From: Telopea speciosissima
Taxonomy: Eukaryota; Streptophyta; Magnoliopsida; Proteales; Proteaceae
DNA length: 64,000 nt
NCBI RefSeq assembly: GCF_018873765.1
Contig: NC_057923.1
Location: forward strand, 56,600,593-56,664,592
Reading direction: 5' to 3'
The translations under genes and the position numbers were made by a program. Positions 13,855 to 25,939 of this stretch are shown piece after piece. The number at the start of each line of letters is the position of its first letter. Position 1 is the stretch's first letter. The notes beneath the pieces were generated by a model that ran no database searches, was not told the origin of the DNA, and saw only the letters and a list, made by a program, of their open reading frames with translations.

Positions 13855-14017
13855 AGTCCTGTTAAAAGAAAATTTTTTGTGGGTGGCAGATATTGAGAGG
13901 TACAATGTTGATACAAAGCTGAACAAAATCACTGTGGCTGGTAATGTAACAACAGAAGAAGTCATGAGGGTCCTTCGAAAAATTGGGAAGATGGCAAGTT
14001 ATTGGGAAGAAGACTAG
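13633..14017 (+). CDS. Small heavy-metal-associated (HMA) domain protein
   Basis: Three exons, 13633-13641, 13728-13803 and 13890-14017, join with GT-AG introns to a 70-residue protein made almost entirely of one HMA domain. The metal-binding loop reads VGLHCEDCIKK (Cys13 and Cys16), with His in place of the usual Met before the first Cys, as is common in plant relatives. The rest, with NVTTEEVMRVLRKIG, follows the beta-alpha-beta order of the ATX1-like fold. No C-terminal CaaX box is present (the end is SYWEED), so it is not an isoprenylated HIPP and is probably a soluble cytosolic metal carrier. The first exon holds only three codons, which is why single-frame prediction misses this gene. 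A CT microsatellite lies in intron 2 at 13817-13852. The ligand (copper, zinc or other) cannot be told. Confidence 0.9.
13817..13852. repeat. (CT)n microsatellite in HMA intron 2
   Basis: About 18 CT units lie between the donor at 13804 and the acceptor at 13888-13889, lengthening the pyrimidine-rich part of the intron. Confidence 0.9.
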
Positions 14018-14786
14018 AGAAGAATTAATCTTTACATCTACTGGATCATATATATATATATATATATAACTTGAAATCACATTTCCTGGTCTTTGGTTGA
14101 TCTCTGATCTATCGATCGATATCGTTCGCAGCTGTATTAATTACCCAAAATGGGGAAAATTGGTGAAGAATTAAGTTGCAGAGAATGATGTTTCATGAAG
14201 TGATTTTTATGCATATATATGGTGTGAGAAATTAAAGCAGCAACTAAAAGTATGTTCTGTTCTGTAATAGCAATAAGTAAAATATATATTTATAGTGAGA
14301 TATTGAAGTTGTTATCAGAACCAGTAACTACTTCTTGAAGCTGCAGCCGTGGTTATGTTAAGTGGTAGTAGTAGAATTAAAAGGGTTATTAATTTGTTGC
14401 TCTAGCTTCATCAATGGTGGCTAACAAATCCAAGGATTGCAGAGGTTTTAGTGGGTTGGACTCCTGGTTTGAGTCATTGAGATTCTACATCCCTCAAATC
14501 TGAATTGGGAGACTTGTTGCATGCAACTTGAAAGGGAAAAAAAAATCTTTGGTTTTAGTAGTTTTTTCAAAATATCCTTTAAGATTCCATTTCTTTCACT
14601 GTGAGCCCGGGTAGCAGGAAAGTCCCTGCAACTCAGGTAGCAGCAAAATTTTGTCTACTTGAAAGCAACTAGGTATAAAAATTCGTTTTCCCAGCCAATT
14701 GACTGTTGGATTGGTTTTAAAACTTATGGATTAGTCAGAGATCAAATTATGGATTCAAATTCAATCAAATACCCTTCCATGTATGT
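14018..14786. other. 3' flank of the HMA gene, no further gene
   Basis: The 3' UTR starts at 14018 and contains an AT microsatellite at 14050-14069. No clear polyadenylation signal can be chosen from several AT-rich candidates. Confidence 0.5.
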
Positions 14787-14973
14787 CATTAATGGGAGAG
14801 GGATAGGTATGCCAGCGGTATACCGTATGCTAGCATCCTATGTGTCTATCTCTCTCTGCCACTCTTTGAAATGACTCCCTTACCCCTTAAAGGGAGGAAG
14901 AGAGAGACAGACACATAGGGTGCTAGCATATGGTATTTCACTAGCATACTCAGCCTTTTCCCTGCCATTAATA
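14787..14973. mobile_element. Foldback MITE with about 80-bp inverted arms
   Basis: The left arm (gtatgctagcatcctatgtg, then tctatctctctctgcc) is the reverse complement of the right arm (gggaggaagagagagacaga, then cacatagggtgctagcatat), with a short loop near 14870-14890. The outer ends pair as attaatggg and its complement. It has the structure of a non-autonomous DNA transposon. Confidence 0.75.
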
Positions 14974-16155
14974 AACATTCTTGTATTTTTTTTTCAGCTA
15001 TTTGTATATGTCCGTGCATCCTTCCATATTCCTTTTATTTTCAAAGTTCTATCTTACCACTTGACGAACTTTTGGGCTGAAACTTGAGACATTAAAAGGA
15101 CCTACCTATTCACAAAGTTTGGGTCTCACCCGATCTATTACATGGCAAATATTTGGGCTTATTTGTTTCGGCTGTTCAAATAAGCTTATCAGAATTCGAG
15201 GAAACTTTTGTCGTTATGTTAAATATTATTTAAGACAAGGGGTGCAGATTTCATTTGGATTCCAATATGAAGATTGTTGGAACCAAAACTCATTCATATT
15301 GATGCCCCCTACGTATGCTCTCATTGACCCTCGTGATAAGGCAATAATCTCTTGCCCATTTTTTTGTGCTACCAATATTGTGACATTACAGGCAACACTC
15401 CCCCCCCCCCCCCCCCAAACCCCTTATCCTCCTCCCCCTCAACCCAACCCTCACACGAAGTCGTGATTCCGTCCTAGAACTTTGGGGGGCAACAGGCCTA
15501 GGTCCTTTTACTAGTTGGCACCTTCTAAAATTTATCTATAACCAAGATGGAAGGACTCCCTACAATTTAAAATTTCGCACCATTATCGACTATTTAGGTA
15601 ATTGGGCCCCATGGGCTAGAGCATTGACACATTTTTATTTGGGTAGTCGGTTACCAATCTATAATCGGCCTCGCAGTAATCAGGCTAATCGGTCTATAAT
15701 TGGGCTTAAAATGGGTTGATTCACTAGTCAAGCTAAATGGGCTTAAATGTTAAAATTGGGCAAGAAACGGTCGGTCTTGATCGGGCCCATTGGGCGATAA
15801 CCAAACACCAATTACTGACCCTATAACCATCATTTTTTATGAGTAATATATTATTAACCAAACCCATGGGCCGCATTAGGAAAATAATAGCTTTTATCTC
15901 TTAGTGGAGGTCCATGAGGCCCATCTTGCCACATTATGTGCTTCACTGTTTTGCCTGGCTTAAGAGTGTGAAGATTCGAATAGTGGAAGAAAGGGTAAGC
16001 TTCTCTTGAACATATAGTTAATCAAGCTCTTTATATGCAAGAGAAAAACCACTAGGCACAAGGCCATGTTTGGAAGAGTGAGATAATAATTCCAATATAT
16101 TGGATATCTAGGAGATAATCTGGATTGACCTATTATAAATTTTCAGTCTTGAAAT
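14974..16155. other. Spacer with C-run and degenerate repeats
   Basis: Contains a run of about 15 C at 15400-15416 and an imperfect repeat of tcggttaccaatc/taatcgg words at about 15630-15800. No gene recognised. Confidence 0.5.
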
Positions 16156-16164
16156 TCAATTATG

Positions 16165-16365
16165 GGAAAAAGAAGCATACACCGCAAGAGTGCAGATTCC
16201 AATATATACCCTCTCACGAGCCATAGGGCCCATATTGACATCCTCTCTCCTATTTCTGATCATGTGGGGCCTATGTGGATCCATATAAATAATACCATTC
16301 TCCAAATCTTCATTGGTGAGACGTGCATATCTCTTCTTATGTTGGCGTCGTGGGAAACCCTCTCT
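16165..16365 (+). repeat. Dispersed repeat family B, copy 1
   Basis: This shares a series of blocks with copies at about 26770-26950, 27305-27480, 28140-28275 and 39240-39415: a 'ccctctca' block, 'cctatgtggatccatat' and its variants, a 'caccattggtg' block and a final 'gtgggaaaccctct'. Copies are about 150-200 bp and diverged. No poly(A) tail or coding capacity is seen. It is probably an old MITE family. Confidence 0.55.
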
Positions 16366-16941
16366 ATTCAATTATATATGCTCTTATTTATTGTCTTATT
16401 ACTTGCCTAATACTTTCAGTCATCCATTTGCTTTGAGTGAATTCCCTGCTTTCAATAAGTTGTCAAAGCATATTTTTGCCATTTCAATAATTATATATTT
16501 GAACTCAAACTTGACATGCTAGTAAGGGACCTTATTGTCTACCTCTTCACAAAATTTCAAGTCAATTCAATTATGTCAAATGACAGATATTGTGTTGGTC
16601 AAGAGATTCTTCTTGTACCTACTTAGATTTGGAACCACTTCCTTGCTTGATTTGGATTTTATAGGTGATGGGTTGGTCGTTGGTATTGAGCCATGTAGTA
16701 GTGTTGCCTTCAATATTATAAGAAATTATTTTTTAATTATTCATATAAGTTATATTGAATACAATATTGAGTTCAATATAAGAAGAAAATTGGATATGAT
16801 GTGCTGTGCTGAAATGTTTGATTCTTTGATTAATATTCTTAGATATTATTGAAAGGTATCAATGAAAAAAATATGAGATGAAAAATGAAATGGATGGGAA
16901 GGGATCACTTCTAGCAAATGAAATATAATTTTTGAAAGCTC

Positions 16942-17210
16942 CTTCTGATTGTAAGGGAAATTAAACGAAACGTAGGGAATTGAAAATCTTCAAACCTAAA
17001 AAATAAATTTTTACAATTATTACCTAACATGATTATATCACTAACCCCAATACATTCCAAGTTTATAGATCTAAAAAGTCTAATTACTAAAAATAGTAAG
17101 AAATGTATGTAGATTATACAATCATGTTAGATAATAATGATTATAATTTTTTTCTTTTTTAAAAGTCAATTTCACATCCCTTCCTTTTATTTTATTTGCA
17201 ACCAGACGAA
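16942..17210. mobile_element. MITE with TIR 'GATTGCAAGGGGAATT', copy 1
   Basis: The ends gattgtaagggaaattaa and ttttatttgcaacc are inverted copies of each other, and the inside is symmetrical around 17075. The same family, better preserved, lies at 43043-43370. Confidence 0.65.
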
Positions 17211-17578
17211 TTCGGAAGTAATTTTTTAATCCAAAATGTTTTGCAATATATATTATTATTTTGTAAATAACTAGGGAAGGTAATCCAAATCAATACTTGT
17301 AACCATGGATCCAAGTCCATAACAAAAGTAAAAAAACATTCTGAATTCTATAATATAAAAATTTAATTCTTTAATACAAAATGTTGTCATATATCAATTT
17401 GTAAGTAGCTAGGGAAGGCATCCCCTATTGTTGGATGTTTTTTTTTTATTGGGTACTCAATTGAATGGCGAGGTGGGATTTGTCTTTAGTTGGGGGGTAA
17501 TATTTTTATTTAGTTTCTATTTATTTATTTATTTTAAAGAAAGAAGCATGCATTTGAAGTAAATAAAAAATGAAAAGA

Positions 17579-17996
17579 TAAATTACACTTGGCATACCAA
17601 ACATTTAAAAAAATTATGTTTAAGATACTTGATGTTTGATATATTATGTTTGAGATATCATTTTCATATTTCTAATATTAGTAATATCATCACCTCTAGA
17701 AGCTTCTCCCCACCAATGAGGCTATGGTTTGATGTAGAGAAATGATACACTAAAATGATTTGATTTATTCTCGTTCCCTATTTTCTCAATCTTTCCTCGA
17801 CTGATCTACTGGAGAAGGAAAGGAAAAAAATTATTGTCAAACATAATGTCGGTAAATAAACTTGAAAATATGAAAATAATATTCCACAAATATAATATTT
17901 AAGAAATGTGAGATATCTCAAACATAATATTTATTAAACAAGAGATACCCCAGATGTGATTTTTCCAAAAGTTAGGTACCCTAGTTGTAATTAACC
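17579..17996. mobile_element. MITE-like element with long imperfect inverted ends
   Basis: The left end (aaattacacttggcatacca) pairs with the reverse complement of the right end (taattacaactagggtacct). Internal blocks such as ttatgtttgagatatc and its complement pair as well. It is about 420 bp, AT-rich and non-coding. Confidence 0.55.
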
Positions 17997-20379
17997 TTAT
18001 AAAAATACAGAATTTTCAGCATCCAACATACAAGGAGAATAAGAATCACTCAAACAAAAGATTGATCAAAACCAATTTTAAGAGTTTGTGGCTTAGTTAA
18101 CATTTGTTGAATTATATTATATGTATGGGAAAGAGATCGCTACCTAGTCAAGTAATCTCTGCATCGACATAGGAGCCAATGAGAATGCTCACAAAATCAT
18201 CAACATGGATGAAATTTATTATTTCATGACAGACAGAGTGATACTTTTGGCGTAGGACCACATGACCAAACAACGTTCTTTTTCCCTATATATGTATTGA
18301 GTGAAAGGAATTGTGTAAGCACATACGTAATATTGTCTTTAATTATAGAGTTATACCTGCAGAGGTCCACCTGGACTCGCTTTGCCTAGTATCATTAGTG
18401 CGCACGTATATGAGCACGTTGAGTGATATGCATGCTTAGTGAAATATTTTTTTAAGAAAAAAAATAAAGTTTCACATTAATTACTTTATCAAAAATTATT
18501 TAAGGGATACATAAAATGGATAAATAATATATAACAAAATCCATGCATGCATATGCAACTTCATTTACATATACATGGAAAACATTACATATATTTCTTT
18601 ATATCAGATATAATATTTTTTTTAGCATATATATATATATATATATAAGTTGCAAAAGTCCTTATGTATTACATTAGGGCATTTTTAGTCATCCATTTGT
18701 TTTCAACAATTTTTTTTAAAATTTCAATTTCTTAGTTGGTTTTTAAAGTTTTATTTTTCCCATGTAACCAACTCTACTTGAACTGAAACTTCACATGTAA
18801 GATGATGTGGCAACTCTGCTTTATTTTTTCTTTCTATTTTCAATCATCCATCTGATGCTCGACATCCTATTATTCCCCCTCCCCCACTCCCTTCCTTGAG
18901 TTGGGATGCCACGCCTTGCTGCCATCTTGGGCTGCCATCCTAGTGGCCTATGGGCCCTCCATAGAATTGACCAAAAAAATATGAAAAATCCAAATATTTT
19001 ACAAAAATTGATCCTCATCTGACTTGTTGCATGGCAGATATTAAGATTGTACAAGGCCTCCTGCATGAGAAGTTGATGAAACCAGGGGCCATTTTTTTTT
19101 TTGCAAAATTGTGAGGCATGCAAATCTTTATTAGGTGGGAGGGGGGTGGGGAGCTACTCTAGTTTTCCCCTAGAAAACATTTAACTATTTAAGGCTCCAC
19201 CAACTCTAGATTTCTCCTTGAAAACATTTAATTATTTAAGGCTCTATAGAGAAATGAAGGCAACTAAAATTAATTTAAAAAAATAAAATGGAAAGATTTT
19301 TCAATTTATATAAATTCAAATCTTACCAATTATGGAATTGAACTTTTTTTTTTAACAATAAAATGTTTCCCCAGAAAACATTGCCTCTTCATTCCATGCT
19401 CTTTATAACAAATCTGACTAATTCATGAGTACATCTATTAGCTGAAAGCATGAAAAAACCAACAAAAACATCTCTTAAACTCTTCCAACACCTTAAAAAA
19501 AAAAAAAAATCATTAATCAAATGTTTGGCTCTCCACGACCGGTGATAATCCACCCCACATATAACCAAAACAATAAACTAAGCACCATGCACCCTCCATA
19601 TAAAAAATTAAGGATACCCTAGAAACCATCTACAAAGATTAATTACTTATTCAAAGGCCAAGGCTTCGTCTTCCTCCAAAGAACAACTAGCCACTGCTTT
19701 AGCTTTATTTCAAATGAAAAATTATCCACTTCATCCCTAACAATAGTAGCTGGGAAATCCTTTATCAATAGTTCTCTTAATTTTAATTTTTGAGAAAAAT
19801 ATCCCCATGTGGACAGTGTGGGGGTTCTTTTTCATGTTTTCTTTTACATCTGATCCTGTGAGACCCACATGACACTCTATCCTTGATCATGTGATTCTCT
19901 TATCGACGAAATTGTTACTTTACACATTGTGATTGGTGTGCATGGGAGATTTCACCCACTCTGGCTAGAGGAACCCCCTTAATTTTTAAACACTCATAAG
20001 GAGGTGTCTTTAACCCCCCACTCATTCAAAACATTCTTTGATGATTTTCTACCTCCCTGCAAACACCCATGACATTAAATTAAATATGCCATTGACCTGA
20101 AAAATTACCTGCTTAATAAGGATCTAAATATACATTGTCAAAAAAATTTTAAGATTTTGAGCTTTCAAATATTCTACATAATAAGCATACCTAAAGTAAT
20201 CATCTAACAGAAAGAGAAGATCAAAACATACAACTTGAGTAATCACCAATTACTTGAAATCTAAATTTTTTTTTGAAATAAATAGAAGTTAATTGAATAA
20301 AAACCCTTCAACATCCACATTAGTAGACCCGTTCAGCTTAGCAGTTCTACCCCTCCTAACCCACTTTGTGCTCTAGATA
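17997..20379. other. AT-rich spacer, no gene seen
   Basis: Contains an AT microsatellite near 18630-18647, a short tandem duplication at 19168-19243 (aaaacatttaactatttaag twice) and a diverged spacer repeat near 19790-19985 resembling family B. Open frames are short and unconvincing. Confidence 0.5.
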
Positions 20380-20702
20380 TGTTATTGGTGAAGCATGATC
20401 TCAGTTTAATCTAAGAAGTATTGTTGTTTCTTCCCCAATATCAGTGGTTCTCGAATCGTTTATACTAGGGACAATTTTGTATTTTTAGGTATTAGAGTTT
20501 CTATTCAAGAGACTCTATATATAGGGTGTTGGTGTGTGTTAGGGTTTTGGAATTTCTTCATCAGAATAGTGAAAGCTCGATTTAGCATTCGACTATGGAC
20601 ATAATCCATCTTGGATGAACCATGTAAATTTTTGTGTTCTGTGTGTATATATGTGGTTTTCTTTTGTAAATCACTGTTATTTTGCATTTTTAATTCTTAA
20701 CA
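20380..20702 (+). mobile_element. Putative solo LTR, Copia-like size
   Basis: A 323-bp segment begins TGTTA and ends TAACA, a perfect 5-bp inverted pair typical of LTR ends. Inside is a TATA-like tatatatagggtg followed by a transcript-like T-rich 3' part. The flanks share only GATA, so a clean 5-bp target duplication is not shown. No internal retroelement sequence adjoins it. If the reading is right, this is an old solo LTR. Confidence 0.42.
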
Positions 20703-21203
20703 GATACAACATATCTATCATTTTTCCTTAAAATCTAAATTTACTTGGATGAATGAAAGATGATTTCACACCCATTTTACTGGTTGAATCAAACTTTAAA
20801 AGGTACAAGAATTGGTTCAACACTAAAATTTAATTTTTGTAAAACTAAATTATAGAAATTTTGCCATTAAATTCCATAGTACCATTGCGATTACAATTTA
20901 ATTTATAATCTTGGATTTTTCTTAGATTTATTTTACTACCTAGCCAACTTCATTACTAAGCTACTCGACATAGTTCACTTTTATCTTTGGGATTGAAGGG
21001 CAAATACTCCACAAAATGAAGGACCATGATCGGGGTTGAGGCTGTTCAATTTGAAATGTAGAAAACGTTATGGATTGGTCACATGTTATTCTATGCATTG
21101 TAGCAATCCCCTACCCTTACAAAAGAAAGAAATATCTTGTTGTATCAAACTTGATGAAAAAGAAATTATAATCTTACTTTTCTTCCGTTTTAGTATAAGA
21201 ACG

Positions 21204-21413
21204 GTCTATAGGATACCTTTATATATAGGTGTATTTAGAACTTGACTTTTCTTATTCATAAAAATTCTTTAAATTAAGGCTATAAATTGATTTTCAAAAA
21301 AGGTTGAATCTATAGGATACCTTTATATATAGGTGTATTTAGAACTTGACTTTTCTGATTCATAAAAATTCTTTAAGTTGAAGCTATAAAATGATTTTCA
21401 AAAAAAAGTTGAA
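21204..21413. repeat. 105-bp tandem duplication
   Basis: Two head-to-tail copies starting with tctataggatacctttata are about 95 percent alike by eye, with a period of 105 bp. The high similarity points to a recent duplication in otherwise diverged spacer. Confidence 0.85.
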
Positions 21414-22220
21414 AATGACTTATTATTATGTCATTATTGAAAGTTTCATTGCCTTGCACATTTTTTCGAGTACATATGTGAAATGATGTATTTATCTCAT
21501 TAAAGGAAAACTATTATGTTATATCAAAAATACAAAAAAATAAGATTACAAATTATTTGACTCCTTAAAGGATGTCAAAGCAATATGAAAATTCCTTTAT
21601 ATAAATATTTTTTGTAAATGAGAGTAAAGTCTAATTATTTCACATGTCAACACCAAAAGCATGCAAACAAAATAAACTCTTGATGATATAATGATAAAAA
21701 TATCAATTTGAAGTGTGATAACTTTTCCTTTAAATTTGCCAATCTCTTCGCCAATTAATGCAAACATAAGAGATGAGGTATTGTCGCTCAGGTTGACCCA
21801 CATAATCTCCATTGTGTTTACAACTTGATCTCTATCTTTAGAATGGGATGCAAGAATGGAATTTTCATTTCAATCTCCAATTATTTATATTGTATTGAAT
21901 TAGGGACAGAGACAAAAAAAAAAAAAAGGGAACTTCCTTTTTCTGACAAAGTAAATAGACAAAGGACAATTAAAAGAAGATTGCAACTTCTAAATTCACG
22001 ATTGTTAAGAACACCCTACAATAAAATGATTTTTCTTATAATCTTACAAAAAATAAGATTAAAAAATTTTAAACTCACCTTTCATTTGCTTTTCTTACTT
22101 GTATTAAACTACAAATTCAAATTGTGATATGAACGTGGGTCAGTCTTGGAATGTGTTGTCCAAGACTCCAAATCCAAAGCTTAGAGGCTCCTCTCTAGCG
22201 TAGCCCCGAGTTGGAGATCA
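21414..22220. other. AT-rich spacer
   Basis: Several short open frames are present, but all are AT-rich and none resembles a known protein. No repeat ends were recognised. Confidence 0.45.
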
Positions 22221-22225
22221 TCCAG

Positions 22226-25200
22226 TGTTACACCCGCATCCGAAATATACTCTAATACCTCAGGACAAATTAGACTTTACCAACGGGTAATGCCACAATG
22301 GCAATAGTCAACACCTATGACCTTCAATCTAAATTACTATTATAAGTGTCCCCTTAGAATCCTGGAAGTACGGGTCGAAGCTCCGTAACTTTCCTTGAGA
22401 TTTGGACCCTGACAGCAGCAACGGAATCACGAACGGACTCACTTGACTGGTTCCGCTCGTGGATCCGCCCGTGCTATTACTTGCCTTTTTGATTTATTTT
22501 CTTGTGGGACCCACCTCTCCGTGTCTCGGACACCATAATTAGATCCCCAGACCAGATGGACTCCCACCCTTACCTTCTTACGGTTAATTGGGCTATGAAA
22601 GTGGGCCCACAAGACTTAACTTAAATAAATAATGAGTTTTCTATCCTAGCTTAGACCAAACAGACTTTAAGGACCAATATGACTTATAAGGCTTAGGGTA
22701 GACCCAAACATGTCCTAACTAGATGGACTTAATAGGTTATGACTTGGGCCAAATAAGCCCTAAGGCCCATTTAAACCCAAATGACTATTTGTGTTTTAGG
22801 GGCTCCTAAACAAAAACAAGACCTAAAGCCCCTTTGGTCTTTAAAAGATAAGATAACTTCATATTCTCTTTTAACTTCATATTCTCTTATCTGTCCCCCT
22901 CCAAGCCAAACCGTAGAGGAGAAGAGATAAGGAAGAAGAAGAAGAAGAAGAAGAAGTAGGAAGAGGAATGAGAGGGGAAGGAAAGAAGATGGACGGCATA
23001 CCAAAGGAGATTGGCTACCCTACCTCTCCTCCCCCTGTTGCTCGACCAAGGCTTGAAGAAAAGAAGAAAAAGGGAAGAAGGAGGAAGGAGGAGATGGATC
23101 TTCAAGGCTGACTAGGGCTGGAATTGGAGCTCCACTCACCAAGGTAAGCCCTAACCCTTGGTACATCTCTCTATTCCATTTCTCATTCTTAATTTAAGTA
23201 GATTCCTTGGGCTTAAGCTAACCTAGGGTTCCATTTGGGACTCAAGGTGAGGCCTAATCCTTAAATGAAGCTCTAATGGTAAAGACCAAACCTTGTTAAA
23301 AACTTTTATGAGCTGCCTTGCAGCCATTGCTGCTGAATCCTTGGTTCTAAATCACCAAACCCTACCCTTGAACCAAATGAAGCCAAACCCCTTTTGTGAT
23401 CTTGGATCCATGAGGTAGACCTAGGTTCTAGTGACCCTAGGGAGACCTAGAACACCCCCTCCATGACCCTGAGTGCCATGTGAACTCCAGGTTCCAAGCT
23501 GGAGGAAAAACCCTAAGAAATCTCAGAAAAGACTTTCGACGGACGTACGAACGGATTCACCGTCGTGTTTTCGTCCATCAGTCCGTCCAGTATAATCCCA
23601 GTGACTGGGTCTGAACGGATGAAGGAACGGATTTACTCTGTTGCCTTCGCCCGCGGGTTCGTTTCCTCTTAGGAATGTCTCAGGGATCGAACGGATGCAG
23701 GGACGAGTTAAGAAGAAGCTTCCGTCCGTGGATCCGCTCGCTCTCGGGTGTGTCTCAATCGAACGGATGTAGGAATGGATCCAGGTAGTAGTTTCGTCTG
23801 TGGATCCGTCCCTTGTGTTTTGACTTTCTTGCCTGAACGGAGTCAGGGACAGACTCACCCTGTTGCTTCCGTCCTTGAGTCCGTCCGTGCTGTCTTGGTT
23901 GAAACTTAGTTTTAATTTTGGGGGCATGACATAGGACCCCTCTATACACCTTTTGATGTTTGCTTTTGTATTTTTAGGCTACCCAACTCGATGGATAGCT
24001 AGTGCACCGGTGAGATTCATGTCAACCACACCGGGTGACACCCGAGTTCGGTGAGTGGGTCTTGGGTGACTTTGTTGGGTTTGAATATATATACATTAAG
24101 CAATCATTATCATGCTATTATATAAAATATGAGCATTGTGCGCATTGCATTATTTATCTCAAATGTGAACTGTTATGAACGTGATGTGATATTATGCTCA
24201 CTATTGTATTGGGTTACGGTGCCGGATGTATCGGTACCGGAACCCCATAATTTAATTATGAAACCTGTTATCTGTCATCCTAATCTGTATGTGTCGTGCC
24301 GTGCTGATACCCGTGTACTAGATGGAATGAGACGTTGATGCACCCAGAATACCTTTCGGGACGATAGGACTTGCATAAAGTATATCTGTGGCTAGGATTC
24401 TTGCTCCCTTATGCTACGACCCTTGCCAATAGGGGTTTATGTGTTGGATAGTCTGAGCACCTGTTGCCTGTGGAGGTGGGAGAGGCTATGTCAAGGGTAG
24501 TGATGGCTATCGGGGTCTGCCACTGGGTGGTCTGATGGCTTCTACCGGCGTAGGCTCCCGTGTGATAATTGAGGTTTCATTGGAGCGATAAGTTAAGTGA
24601 TCCTCAGTGTCTCCCAAGTTATCACAATTACACAGTAACATACACTTGACTTAGAATTGTGTGTTAGGTGGAAAATGAATCTAACATTAGCATGCATCAT
24701 GAATTGCTTGAAATTGCATGTTTGTGTGTATGTGCATTCTCTTTTGCTCTCTCACTAGCTTGTGGAGTTAACCCCGTTGCGCAACCCCTTTTTAGTTGAT
24801 ATGCAGGTAATCTCTTGATGAGCACCGTTGGATGCGAATCAAGTGGAGCCGGTGGCTGTGACTTGGATGTCGATGTACACCCAAGAATGGTGCCCTAATG
24901 GCGTGATTTATTTATTTACTTCTGTATACATCTTCATTCATGTATAAACTTTATGTTTAATTATAAGGAGAGAAATGAATGGTTACGAGATATTGAAATT
25001 GTATTATATGTACCATTAGAGAACCGATATTTTATATTCACATGATTTAATTAAATTTTGCTTCCGCTAACTCTGTAATTGGAGCGATTTATTCCATTAG
25101 GTACGTTCCTTGCTGTTATCATGACTTGATGACAGGGTGGACTGTGGCTCGGGACACTGTATCTGTGATCCTGGTAGGTATTGGGATGACACTTGTCCCA

Positions 25201-25250
25201 GTCACCCCCTTGTTATTGTAAAATATCTTCATTGGGATGGGGGCGTGACA
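22226..25250 (+). mobile_element. Solo LTR of a long-LTR Ty3/Gypsy element (Del/Tekay chromovirus type)
   Basis: The 3025-bp segment starts TGTTACACCCGC and ends GGGGGCGTGACA, and it is flanked by a perfect 5-bp duplication, TCCAG, at 22221-22225 and 25251-25255. The terminal sequences and the block near 24760-24800 (gcttgtggagttaacccc) are of the kind seen in long LTRs of plant Del/Tekay chromoviruses. No primer-binding site, gag or pol adjoins it, so it is what remains after recombination between two LTRs. It contains a degenerate tandem array at about 23525-23895. The intact duplication and sharp ends suggest a moderately young insertion. Orientation is inferred from the terminal motifs. 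Confidence 0.85.
23525..23895 (+). repeat. Degenerate minisatellite inside the solo LTR
   Basis: About five units of 70-80 bp alternate words such as gaacggat(g), agg(g)acgga and tccgtccgt(g)gatccg. A further isolated unit lies near 22425-22480. The units are GC-richer than the surrounding LTR and create many gaacgga/tccgttc inverted pairs, so the transcript could fold. Confidence 0.7.
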
Positions 25251-25430
25251 TCCAGTGCGACAGCAGATGTCGACATGTGGCCTGGATGCCATTTGGACGA
25301 AACGAACCGATGAAGAATAGATGGGCATGATGCACATGCAATGGAAAGAAGGATTGAAATCCTCATTTCCAGTTTGATCCACGCCATCCGAATGACACCC
25401 ACTCACCTAGGCCACGTGTTGACACCTACC

Positions 25431-25939
25431 ACGGTTTTAATGCACGGTATTAGAACGGGCATCGATCAACTCGAAAATCGATATGGTATCGGATCAGTAT
25501 CGACACGGATCGACCGTATCGAATAAATTCCCCAGATCCTCCTTTAAAATGGATTTTTTTAACCATTTTACCCTTTTATCCGTACTATGTCACCAATATA
25601 GTATCCTCACGGTATCAGGATCAACCACTTGTAAAATCGATATATCCGAATCCAAATCGAATCGAATTATAAAGACATTTCTAGATCCAAGTATGGTTTT
25701 AGTGCACGGTATCAAAACAGGTATTGGTGATCCACAAAATGATACGATATCAGCCTGAATTGGCTGTATTGGACAAAAATACCCCTGAATTTCTTTTAAA
25801 AATAAGTTTTTTGATCATTTTACCCCTTGTCCGTATCGTATTACCGATACAATATCAGCATGGTATTGATATAAACAACTAGCAAAATCGATACATATCG
25901 CTCAATACAAACCATATGCTACCGATACTTAAAACCTTG
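25431..25939. repeat. Two-copy tandem repeat, period about 260 bp, GTATCG/CGATAC-rich
   Basis: Copy 1 starts at 25431 (ggttttaatgcacggtat) and copy 2 at 25692 (ggttttagtgcacggtat). Both contain an 'accattttaccc' block and end with gtaaaatcgata-like words. Similar diverged sequence appears near 32155-32470 and 58020-58380. Confidence 0.65.

Noticed and set aside
16162-16852. Overlapping open frames of 69-105 codons
   Set aside because: They are AT-rich, partly within the dispersed family B repeat, and not protein-like.
23523-23949. 134-codon minus-strand frame
   Set aside because: It comes from the GC-rich minisatellite inside the solo LTR, and the repeated words explain the open frame.
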